Positions 8,504 to 16,332 of a stretch of DNA of 64,000 bases are shown here, piece by piece. Positions within the stretch are counted from its first letter, which is position 1. Each line of letters opens with the position of its first letter. The notes beneath the pieces were generated by a model, which did not search any database, was not told the DNA's origin, and saw nothing but the letters and a program-made list of their open reading frames with translations. This stretch comes from JBDHWI01 sp964590135 (GTDB taxonomy: Bacteria; Chloroflexota; Anaerolineae; J036; Brachytrichaceae): NCBI GenBank assembly GCA_964590135.1, contig CAZPVX010000028.1, positions 1 through 64,000 on the forward strand, given 5' to 3'. Both the position numbers and the translations under genes were made by a program.

Positions 8504-10063
8504 ATGGAAAGAAGCGTCGCACGAGTATTCGAGACTCTGTTGGTCTTGGTGGTTCTGCTGTCGATCGGCTTTGGCGTGAATTGGGTTGGCAACCCATCCA
8601 CACAGCCCGCGCAACCAGCCACCCTGCCGTTGCAACAAGCCACACAATCGCCGGCCGAGGCCCTGCTGAACAATGGCCAGCCGACCGCCACGCCGGCGCC
8701 TGGGCAGGACGTGGTGGTCGCACTCGCCACTGCCACGCCGCTGCAGCCAGCGCAAACCGCGGCAGCCGAGGTCACCGGCACGCCGGCGACACCCCTGCCT
8801 GACATGCAAGCCATCGCCACGCCATTGCCGGTGAACATGAGCGTGAGCGCAGACCAACTCGACGCAAATGATGCGCCGCTGCTGCAGCAGGCCGCCGGCA
8901 CCCACAACATCCTTCTACTGGGCAGCGACGCTTCGGCCAATGAGCATCTTGCGCGCACCGACTCGATCATGGTGGTCAGCATCAACCCGAATGTGCCGTC
9001 GGTGAGCATGTTGTCATTCCCACGCGACCTGCAAGTGAAGTTTCCTGATGGCCGGCAAGATCGCATCAACACAGTCTACGAATACGGCTACATCAACAAT
9101 TACGAGGGCGGCGGGCCGGCCTATCTGGCGCTCGTGTTGCGCAAGAATTTTGGCATCAAGATCGATCATTTTGCGCGCATCGACTTCTCCGGCTTTCGCA
9201 AGGTGATCGACACGCTGGGCGGCGTGAACGTGCTGGTGGAATGCGAGTTGCATGAGACCTTCCCCGACAAGGATTCACCGAATGGCCGGCTCGATCTCGA
9301 TTTCTACCCTGGCCTGATGACGCTGAACGGCAAGGAAGCGCTCGGCTACTCGCGTGCGCGCTACTCCACCACCGACTTTGACCGCGCCCGCCGGCAACAG
9401 AAAGTTCTGCGCGCCATCTACCGCAAGGCGCGTGAAGGGAACCTGCTTTCAAATGCCGTGGCCATGTATGCGCAATTCCGCGACAGCATGGAGACGAACA
9501 TGGGGCCGACCGACATCCTGCCTCTGGTCGACATCGCGCGCCGGCTGGAAAATGATGCGATCAAGAGCCGCGTCATCACCTGGCCGATCGTCAAATCGTT
9601 CACGCGCAGCGATGGCGCATCGGTGCTGATCCCGACTGAGCAGACGATCCCCTACATCGCCGAAGCGCTTGCGCCGCCGGCAGGCAACCAGACCCAGAAT
9701 CGACCCAAGGTCGAGGTGATCAACGCCTCATCGAAACCCGACATGGAATTGGTGGCGGCAGAGCGCCTGGGCTGGGAAGGCTTCCAGGTGATAAAGGTCG
9801 ACAAGTTGGAAGGCGATCTTTTCCCGAATACGCAGATCATCAATTACAGCACCACCCGCAAGGGTTCACCCCTGGCGCGTTTGCAGGATGTGTTCCGCGT
9901 GAATGGCGACAATGTGCTGTCGCAGCCTGATCCCAGCAGCGAGGCCGTGGCACGCGTGGTGCTGGGTGACAACTACAACAGTTGTCCGAACACAGCCACC
10001 ATCGCCGGCGACGTGGTGCTGCAGCCGGCAGGGGATCAGGTCAACGTGACGCCGGTGCCGTGA
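8504..10063 (+). CDS. LytR-CpsA-Psr (LCP) family cell-envelope ligase
   Basis: 519 aa. LCP proteins transfer undecaprenyl-linked glycopolymers to the wall or to acceptor lipids outside the membrane. One N-terminal membrane helix (about residues 8-26) is followed by a long Thr/Pro/Ala-rich linker to about 130. The LCP domain opens with NILLLGSDAS and shows TDSIMVVSINP, LSFPRDL, GRQDRINTVYEYG and the arginine-rich catalytic segment ALGYSRARYSTTDFDRARRQ. A LytR_C-like domain follows (KVEVINASSKPDMELVAAERL). Start ATG 8504 lies just downstream of the DnaA-box-like sites. The gene after it runs convergently. Confidence 0.92.
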   Translation: MERSVARVFETLLVLVVLLSIGFGVNWVGNPSTQPAQPATLPLQQATQSPAEALLNNGQPTATPAPGQDVVVALATATPLQPAQTAAAEVTGTPATPLPDMQAIATPLPVNMSVSADQLDANDAPLLQQAAGTHNILLLGSDASANEHLARTDSIMVVSINPNVPSVSMLSFPRDLQVKFPDGRQDRINTVYEYGYINNYEGGGPAYLALVLRKNFGIKIDHFARIDFSGFRKVIDTLGGVNVLVECELHETFPDKDSPNGRLDLDFYPGLMTLNGKEALGYSRARYSTTDFDRARRQQKVLRAIYRKAREGNLLSNAVAMYAQFRDSMETNMGPTDILPLVDIARRLENDAIKSRVITWPIVKSFTRSDGASVLIPTEQTIPYIAEALAPPAGNQTQNRPKVEVINASSKPDMELVAAERLGWEGFQVIKVDKLEGDLFPNTQIINYSTTRKGSPLARLQDVFRVNGDNVLSQPDPSSEAVARVVLGDNYNSCPNTATIAGDVVLQPAGDQVNVTPVP

Positions 10064-10069
10064 GGATTT

Positions 10070-10134
10070 TGAAGCGTGGATGTTGCGTTGTGAGGTGCGA
10101 GTGCAAACCCGATCAACCCGACATCCACACTTCA
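10070..10134. terminator. Imperfect inverted repeat between convergent genes
   Basis: Arms TGAAGCGTGGATGT (10070-10083) and ACATCCACACTTCA (10121-10134) pair with one mismatch around a 37-nt loop. The location between the stops of the LCP gene and the convergent Thr/Pro-rich gene suggests a termination or 3'-end structure. No T-run is present, so intrinsic termination is uncertain. Confidence 0.4.
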
Positions 10135-10157
10135 TCATTCCCAACCATCCCCGACTT

Positions 10158-10565
10158 CTAGGGAATCGGCGTAGGTGGCGCTGTTGCGGCCAGCGTCGGC
10201 ACCGCAGTCAGCGTGGGTGATGGCAAGGGTGTCGGCTCGATGATCGGCACGGCAGTGAGTGTTGCAGTGGGCAGCGCAATGGTGGCTGTGGGAAGCGCCG
10301 GCTGTGTGACGGTGGGCAATGCCGGCTGCGTGGGCAGCAATGCGCCGAGCGTGGGCGTGGCCGGCAGAGGTTGTGTGGGGATGAGCGCAGGCGTGGCCGT
10401 AATCGCCGGCGCAATCAGGATCGGGTTGTTCTGCTGCAAGATGAACAGCGCGGCAAAGCCGATCAGATAGCACGGGATGGTGAGCAGGATGATGCCGACC
10501 AGCACGCCGACGACGGGCCGGCGGCGCGGCCCTCTGCTTGTTGAGTTCTGCATGTGAGGGGTCAT
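10158..10565 (-). CDS. Small membrane protein with Thr/Pro-rich tail, function unknown
   Basis: 135 aa from ATG 10565 (or 131 from ATG 10553; neither has a clear ribosome binding site). The N-terminus is basic (RGPRRR), followed by one strong membrane helix of about 22 residues (VVGVLVGIILLTIPCYLIGF). The rest is a repetitive Ala/Pro/Thr/Leu tail (units such as QPALPT, TATLTAVP) that is probably extracytoplasmic, disordered and possibly glycosylated. Similar low-complexity linkers occur in the LCP and BMP proteins here. No domain recognised. The repetitive composition means part of the open frame could be biased sequence, but the charged N-terminus plus helix supports a real gene. Divergent from ileS. 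Confidence 0.6.
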   Translation of the reverse strand: MTPHMQNSTSRGPRRRPVVGVLVGIILLTIPCYLIGFAALFILQQNNPILIAPAITATPALIPTQPLPATPTLGALLPTQPALPTVTQPALPTATIALPTATLTAVPIIEPTPLPSPTLTAVPTLAATAPPTPIP

Positions 10566-10612
10566 TGTAGTATCATCGTTTTTTCGATCTTATCTTTTAC
10601 AGTTGGTATTTG

Positions 10613-13600
10613 ATGTTTCAGCCGGTATCGAATCAAGTAGATTTCCCCGCGCAAGAGCGCGAGGTGCTGCACTTCTGGGCGCGCACGAAGGCATTTGATC
10701 GCCTGCGCGAACTGCTCGCGAACAGCGACAAGCGTTTTTCATTCATCGACGGCCCCATCACTGCGAACAACCCGATGGGCGTGCATCATGCCTGGGGCCG
10801 CACCTACAAGGACCTGTGGCAGCGCTACAAGGCCATGCAGGGTCACAATCAGCGCTGGCAGAATGGCTTCGATTGTCAGGGGTTGTGGGTCGAGGTAAAC
10901 GTCGAAAAGGAGATGGGCTTCAAGAGCAAGCGCGACATCGAGGCGTTTGGCATGACGAAGTTCATCAATCTGTGCAAGCAACGCGTGTTGAACAGCGCCG
11001 CGCAACAGACTGAGCAATCGATCCGGCTGGGCTACTGGATGGACTGGAACGACACGGATGAGTTGCGCGATCTGGCGCAAAAGATCGTCGCAGACCCGCA
11101 ATTGCACATCACGTTGGAGCGCAACGGCCGGCAGGTGCATGGCACAGTCGAGCAACTGGTGGGCGAACTCGGTCTGCCCGAACTCGCCGGCTCATATTTC
11201 ACCTTCAGCACCGAGAACAACTATCAGATCTGGTCGTTTCTCAAAAAGTGCTACGAAAATGGCTGGGTCTATCGCGGCGGCGACGTCATCCCATGGTGTC
11301 CACGCTGCGCCACTGGCATCAGCCAGCACGAAATCGATACTGAGGGTTACAAGGAACGCGTCGATCCGGCCATCACTGTGCGTATGAAGCTGAAGTCGTT
11401 CAACGTTGACAGCGTGCAATGGCAAAATGATGGCGCGGAGAAATTCGCCGGCACACCGAACAAATATCTGCTGGCCTGGACGACCACGCCATGGACACTG
11501 GCTGCCAACGTGATGGCCGCCGCCGGCCCCAAACTCACCTACGCGCTGGTAAAGCAAACCCACAAAGACGGCGAGGAAGCCATCTATGTGTTGAGCGACA
11601 AGACCATCGCCGGCATCATCCGCGGCGACTACGAAGTGATTGGCACGCTCGCCGGCGCGGCAATGCAGGGTTGGACATACGAGGGGCTGTTCGACGAACT
11701 GCCGGCGTGGCAAGACGCACAAAAGCAGTGGCAGGACAAGCACGGCCTCAATCGCGCCTTCCAGCATCCGGTGATTTTGTGGGACGAGGTTGGCGAGGCG
11801 GAAGGCACTGGCATCGTTCACAATGCGCCCGGCTGCGGCCCTGAGGACTATCAACTGGGCAAAGCGCACGGCATGCCGAGCGTTGCACCGCTGGACGAGG
11901 AGGGCGTGTATCTCGCCGGCTTCGGCGACCTCAGCGGCAAATTCGCCCACGATGTGCCGGATTTGGTGGAAGCCGCGTTGAAGGCGAAAGGTTTCTTCTA
12001 TCGCCGTGACAGATACCCCCATCGCTACGCGCATTGCTGGCGCTGCAGCACGCCGCTCGTCTACCGCCAGGTCAATGAGTGGTATATCAGCATGAACGAC
12101 CTGCGCTATGACATGATGAGCGTATCGCAGCAGATCAACTGGATCCCATCATTGGGCAAGGAGCGTGAGTTGGATTGGCTGCGCAACATGCACGACTGGA
12201 TGATCAGCAAGAAGCGCTACTGGGGGCTGGCGCTGCCGATCTGGGAATATCCCGATGGCACCTTCGAAGTGATCGGCAGCCATGAAGAGTTGAAGGCGCG
12301 CGCCGTGGAAGGCTGGGACGTGTTCGACGGCCACACGCCGCATCGGCCCTTCATCGATGCCGTGAAGATCAAACACCCCGAGACGGGCTTGATCGGCACG
12401 CGTGTGCCGGATGTGGGCAACCCGTGGCTCGACGCCGGCATCGTCGCGTATTCCACGCTTGGCTATCGCACCGACCGCGCCTACTGGGAAAAGTGGTTCC
12501 CGGCTGATTTCATCACCGAGAGCTTCCCCGGCCAATTCCGCAACTGGTTCTACTCGCTGATTGCGATGAGCACGGTGCTGGAAGAATACATGCCGGCGAA
12601 GACCGTGCTGGGCTATGCCACACTGTTGGATGAACAAGGCAAGCCGATGCACAAGAGCGCCGGCAACAGCATCGAGTTCAACGAGGCAGCCGACAAAGCC
12701 GGCGCCGATGTGATGCGCTGGCTCTATGCGCGCCAGAAATACGACGACAACCTGCTCTTTGGCTTTCACACGCTGGGCGAAGTGCGCCGCAACTTGATCC
12801 TGCCGCTATGGAACGTGTATTCGTTCTTCGTGACATACGCCATCGCCGACAAGTGGAACCCGCAGGCACAGGATGGCGCCACGCCGGCTCATAATTCACT
12901 CGACAAATGGATCCTCGCCCGCCTGGCCGAGACGACAAATGCGGTGATCGGGGCGCTGGATGCATTTGATGCGCGGCCGGCGGCGCTGAGCGTCGAGCAA
13001 TTCATCGACGACCTGAGCAACTGGTATGTGCGCCGCAGCCGCGACCGCTTCTGGGGCAGCGAGATGACGCCCGATAAGCAGGCAGCCTACAGCACGCTGT
13101 TCGAAGTTCTGACCACGCTGTGCCGGCTGCTCGCACCCTTCCTGCCCTTCCTCACCGAAGTGATGTGGCAAAACCTGGTCAATCAATCCGCGGCGTTGAA
13201 TGCTGAACCTGAAGGCGAAGATTTGCAATTCACCTTCCAAGGATCAAAATTCTCCGTACATCATCAGCCCTATCCCATAACCCGCGCATTGACTGATGCC
13301 GAGCAAGCGCTTTTGCGGCAAACTGCGTTGGCAAGAACTGTGGTGAATTTGGGGCATAGCACGCGCGCGCAAAGCAAGGTGAAAGTGCGTCAGCCCCTGG
13401 CGCGCGCCATGATCGTCGCTGATGCCGAGGCGCGCGATGCCATCGCTGCGCAACGCGACATCATCACTGACGAGTTGAACGTGAAGGAGATCGAGTTTGT
13501 GCAGCGCGAAGGGGAGTTGGTGACGTATCGCGTGCTGCCCGACTTGAAGAAGCTGGGCAAGAAACTCGGCGCAGATTTGCCAAAGGTAAAAGCCGGCCTG

Positions 13601-14041
13601 GGCGCACTCGACCCGAGCGATGTGGCCGCGACAGTGAAGGCAGGCCGGCCCGTGTCGGTGAATGGCGTGACGCTGCAGGCTGACGAAGTGCTGGTGCAGG
13701 CCATGCCGCGCGAGGGGCTGGTGGTTGCCGGCGAAGGCGGCATCGTCGTTGGGTTGGACACCGCATTGAGTGACGCGCTCATCAACGAAGGGTTGGCGCG
13801 CGAAGTCGTGCGGCGCATCAACGACCTGCGCAAGAGCGCCGGTTTGCGCATCTCTGACCGCATCCGCACGCAGTATCGAGCGTCGGCGCGGCTGGCAGCA
13901 GCCATCGCAGCATGCGCAGAATATGTGAAGGGTGAAACGCTGAGCGTGGATCTGCGCGCCGGGGACGCCGGCCAGCACACTGCCAGCGATGCATTCGACG
14001 GCGAGAATTTAACCGTAACCATTGGAAAGGTCGGAGAATGA
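10613..14041 (+). CDS. ileS: Isoleucine-tRNA ligase
   Basis: 1142-aa class I aminoacyl-tRNA synthetase charging tRNA-Ile. ATG 10613 is chosen over the TTG directly before it. The HIGH motif is HHAWG (residues 58-62) in NPMGVHHAWGRTYKDL. The editing (CP1) domain contains KYLLAWTTTPWTLAANV. The KMSKS loop reads PMHKS (678-682) followed by AGNS, keeping the second lysine but not the first. The C-terminal half has the anticodon-binding fold (NWYVRRSRDRFW) and a C-terminal domain of the longer type. Next come the NTPase/pseudo-LspA fusion and lspA; ileS-lspA linkage is common in bacteria. The region after the stop (14041-14080) holds a decayed inverted repeat. Valyl or leucyl specificity is unlikely, but the exact subtype needs alignment. 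Confidence 0.88.
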   Translation: MFQPVSNQVDFPAQEREVLHFWARTKAFDRLRELLANSDKRFSFIDGPITANNPMGVHHAWGRTYKDLWQRYKAMQGHNQRWQNGFDCQGLWVEVNVEKEMGFKSKRDIEAFGMTKFINLCKQRVLNSAAQQTEQSIRLGYWMDWNDTDELRDLAQKIVADPQLHITLERNGRQVHGTVEQLVGELGLPELAGSYFTFSTENNYQIWSFLKKCYENGWVYRGGDVIPWCPRCATGISQHEIDTEGYKERVDPAITVRMKLKSFNVDSVQWQNDGAEKFAGTPNKYLLAWTTTPWTLAANVMAAAGPKLTYALVKQTHKDGEEAIYVLSDKTIAGIIRGDYEVIGTLAGAAMQGWTYEGLFDELPAWQDAQKQWQDKHGLNRAFQHPVILWDEVGEAEGTGIVHNAPGCGPEDYQLGKAHGMPSVAPLDEEGVYLAGFGDLSGKFAHDVPDLVEAALKAKGFFYRRDRYPHRYAHCWRCSTPLVYRQVNEWYISMNDLRYDMMSVSQQINWIPSLGKERELDWLRNMHDWMISKKRYWGLALPIWEYPDGTFEVIGSHEELKARAVEGWDVFDGHTPHRPFIDAVKIKHPETGLIGTRVPDVGNPWLDAGIVAYSTLGYRTDRAYWEKWFPADFITESFPGQFRNWFYSLIAMSTVLEEYMPAKTVLGYATLLDEQGKPMHKSAGNSIEFNEAADKAGADVMRWLYARQKYDDNLLFGFHTLGEVRRNLILPLWNVYSFFVTYAIADKWNPQAQDGATPAHNSLDKWILARLAETTNAVIGALDAFDARPAALSVEQFIDDLSNWYVRRSRDRFWGSEMTPDKQAAYSTLFEVLTTLCRLLAPFLPFLTEVMWQNLVNQSAALNAEPEGEDLQFTFQGSKFSVHHQPYPITRALTDAEQALLRQTALARTVVNLGHSTRAQSKVKVRQPLARAMIVADAEARDAIAAQRDIITDELNVKEIEFVQREGELVTYRVLPDLKKLGKKLGADLPKVKAGLGALDPSDVAATVKAGRPVSVNGVTLQADEVLVQAMPREGLVVAGEGGIVVGLDTALSDALINEGLAREVVRRINDLRKSAGLRISDRIRTQYRASARLAAAIAACAEYVKGETLSVDLRAGDAGQHTASDAFDGENLTVTIGKVGE

Positions 14042-14095
14042 AAACCTGACGGGTCTCAAAGGCCTGCCAGATTTCAAGTGATAGCGAGGCGCAAG

Positions 14096-15808
14096 ATGAC
14101 AACACAGACAGCACAAAAACAAACCGCGCTTGACGTGCAACTGGCCGGCGAGCAATCGCAGGCGTTGCAGAGGCTGCTGGGCGCGCTTGACATGCCAGCA
14201 AGCCGCAAGGCTATCGGCCTGTTTGGCGCACGCGGCAGCGGCAAAAGCACGCTCATCGCGCAGTTGGACAAGGGCCTGCGGTCACCCAGGACGCCGGCGC
14301 ACCGCCGTGTCGTTTGCGCTGTCGTCAACGCCGCCAATCTGCCCAGCGATATCGCGCCATGGCAGCGCCTCATTTTCGCCACGCTCGACAAGCTGGCTCA
14401 GCAACCCGGCGCAACTGCGATCATCGATGATCTTCGCGACGAGTTGAACGAACTGGTGCAACACGAGCAGCACAATGACGACAGCGCCACACTGGCCGCT
14501 GCTGCCTTTGCGCATCACTTCCGCGCCGCCTTCGCCGGCCTCATCAACAGCACCATCGCGCTGTCAAACTCAACTCTTGTCATCGCCATCGACAACCTCG
14601 ACAAATGCAGTGCCAGTCACGCGATGGAATTGCTCGAATCCAGCAAGTATTTCTTGAATGCTCAGAACTGCGCCACGATCATCGCCGCAGATGAGTCTGT
14701 GCTGCACAGCAAACTGGGTGAGGAAGGCCGCGAACTGCTTTACAAATGGCTGACCGAGCGCATCGATTTGCAAGGATCTGCCTTCAAGCAGCCGGCGCAA
14801 ACCGATCAACCGCGCGTCAAGCAATCCCCAAAACCAATTGCGTCGGACATCCCGCACGCCAGCGTGCAGGTGCTGGTCGGCGCGCTGAGCGATGATCGCT
14901 ACAGCATTGAGCGCGCCGGCGAATACTGGCGCGCAGCCATGCGTGGACTGGCAAAACGCAGCGCCGACGGTCATCGCAGCAGCATCAGCGGCCCGATGAT
15001 CGCAAAATTGTGCGCGCTGCGCGTGATCTCGCCGGCGCTATTCGACGCGGCGCGATTCGATGCGCCACTGCTGGGCAACCTGGAACGACGCGCCCGCAGC
15101 GCGCATGTCGCCGAGGGCCGCGATGAATGGGTTGCAACCATGGAAGAAGACGCGCGCCTGCTCGAACTATTCAGAGCATCGCCCAGCTTCATCGGCGTGG
15201 AGATACGCGATGTGGCAACTGCGTTGCGATTGGTGCAATCAGGCGACGGCGAGGCGGTTGAGATGCACAGCGCCACAGCGTTGCCCAACATGACCATCAT
15301 CGGCGCAACAGCGGCTGCGCTGCCTGCGACCGCCGGCGAAGCGCGCGCCACCAACCATGCGCGCGGCGCGGCAGTCCGCCCCCAGATATTCACCGCCGGC
15401 ATCTGGTTGATCTTGTCAGTCGCTGCCGGCATGTTCATCCTCGACCGGCTCGGCAAAATGCTCGTGCAAGGCGATGCGATGCTGAGCGGGCTGGTGCGGC
15501 TGGCGCCGCTCAACCTCGTCAACAACGGCCTGTCCATCGCCGCTGAACTCACTGGTTTGGCGATCTGTCTGTTGATCGTGGCGTTCTATGGCGGGCAAAG
15601 CCGCAGCATGGCGCATTCGGCTGCGTTTGGCCTCATCATTGGCGGCATGACTGCCAACCTGTTCGACCGCGTCGCCTTTGGCACGGTGATGAACTACATC
15701 CACATTGGCGCATTGCCGATCTTCAATCTTGCTCATGTCGCCATGCTGGCCGGCGCGCTGCTGCTCGCGTATTCCATACTGGCCAACAGGCCTCGACAAG
15801 CGCAATGA
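14096..15808 (+). CDS. KAP-like P-loop NTPase fused to a catalytically dead LspA-like membrane domain
   Basis: 570 aa from ATG 14096 (a GTG at 14078 adds six residues). The N-terminal ~230 residues form a P-loop NTPase: Walker A GARGSGKS (44-51) and Walker B LVIAIDNLDKC (161-171), the latter in the style of KAP ATPases. A helical region follows at 250-395. From about 432 to 563 the protein is an LspA-like membrane domain: a first helix ending FILDRLGKML, then LNLVNNGLS, then GGMTANLFDRVAFGTVMNYI and IFNLAHVAM. Compared with the true LspA next door, both intramembrane catalytic Asp positions are changed, to Asn533 and His547, so peptidase activity is not expected. The stop overlaps the lspA start (ATGA), indicating translational coupling. 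The fusion is one uninterrupted frame. Function unknown; a regulator or partner of lipoprotein processing is inference. Confidence 0.85.
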   Translation: MTTQTAQKQTALDVQLAGEQSQALQRLLGALDMPASRKAIGLFGARGSGKSTLIAQLDKGLRSPRTPAHRRVVCAVVNAANLPSDIAPWQRLIFATLDKLAQQPGATAIIDDLRDELNELVQHEQHNDDSATLAAAAFAHHFRAAFAGLINSTIALSNSTLVIAIDNLDKCSASHAMELLESSKYFLNAQNCATIIAADESVLHSKLGEEGRELLYKWLTERIDLQGSAFKQPAQTDQPRVKQSPKPIASDIPHASVQVLVGALSDDRYSIERAGEYWRAAMRGLAKRSADGHRSSISGPMIAKLCALRVISPALFDAARFDAPLLGNLERRARSAHVAEGRDEWVATMEEDARLLELFRASPSFIGVEIRDVATALRLVQSGDGEAVEMHSATALPNMTIIGATAAALPATAGEARATNHARGAAVRPQIFTAGIWLILSVAAGMFILDRLGKMLVQGDAMLSGLVRLAPLNLVNNGLSIAAELTGLAICLLIVAFYGGQSRSMAHSAAFGLIIGGMTANLFDRVAFGTVMNYIHIGALPIFNLAHVAMLAGALLLAYSILANRPRQAQ

Positions 15809-16332
15809 CAAGCAACGATACCGTCATCACGAAAAATACGCAGCAGCCCACGTCGTTTTTACAACGCTATGGGCTGCTGCTCACGGTTGCGTTGATCTGC
15901 ACCATCATCGATCAAGTCACCAAACGCATCGTCGAAGCGAACATTGACCTTTACGCCACCGTGCCGTTCATCGACCCGTATCTGAATTGGACGCGCACAC
16001 AAAATTTCGGCGCGGCCTTCAGCCTGTTTCAGAACGGCGGTCTGTTCTTCATCATCGTCGCAGTGATCGTGACCGGCGTGATTTTGTATTACGCGCCGAG
16101 GCTGCCAGCCGGCGACTGGCTGTCACGCGTGGCCATGGGATTGCAACTGGGCGGAGCGATGGGCAACCTGATCGACCGGCTGCGGCAGGGCTACGTTACC
16201 GACTTCATTCATTTGCGCATCCCGCAGATCGGATTCGACTGGCCGGTGTCCAACTTCGCCGACATCTTCATCGTCTCAGGCGTGATTCTGCTCATCATCT
16301 CCAGCTTCATCAACGACGAGAAGAAAGACTGA
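15805..16332 (+). CDS. lspA: Lipoprotein signal peptidase (signal peptidase II)
   Basis: 175-aa intramembrane aspartyl protease that cleaves prolipoprotein signal peptides after lipid attachment of the cysteine. Four membrane helices. Conserved segments: IIDQVTKRIV, NFGAAFSLF, GGAMGNLIDRLRQGYVTDFIHL and SNFADIFIVSG. The catalytic pair is expected at Asp133 and Asp153. It overlaps the upstream NTPase/pseudo-LspA gene by 4 bp. The 3' end overlaps the convergent histidine-kinase gene by 23 bp, leaving no room for a terminator. Many lipoboxes in this window (BMP, OppA, possibly MsrP) are potential substrates. Confidence 0.95.
   Translation: MTSNDTVITKNTQQPTSFLQRYGLLLTVALICTIIDQVTKRIVEANIDLYATVPFIDPYLNWTRTQNFGAAFSLFQNGGLFFIIVAVIVTGVILYYAPRLPAGDWLSRVAMGLQLGGAMGNLIDRLRQGYVTDFIHLRIPQIGFDWPVSNFADIFIVSGVILLIISSFINDEKKD

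Noticed and set aside
10158..10565. Dismissing the Thr/Pro-rich ORF as pure low-complexity noise
   Set aside because: The basic N-terminus plus a clean membrane helix and the divergent position before ileS make a real gene more likely, so it was kept at moderate confidence.
14041..14080. Terminator between ileS and the NTPase fusion
   Set aside because: Only a decayed inverted repeat with mismatches and no T-run; too weak to call, and read-through into the lspA pair is likely.
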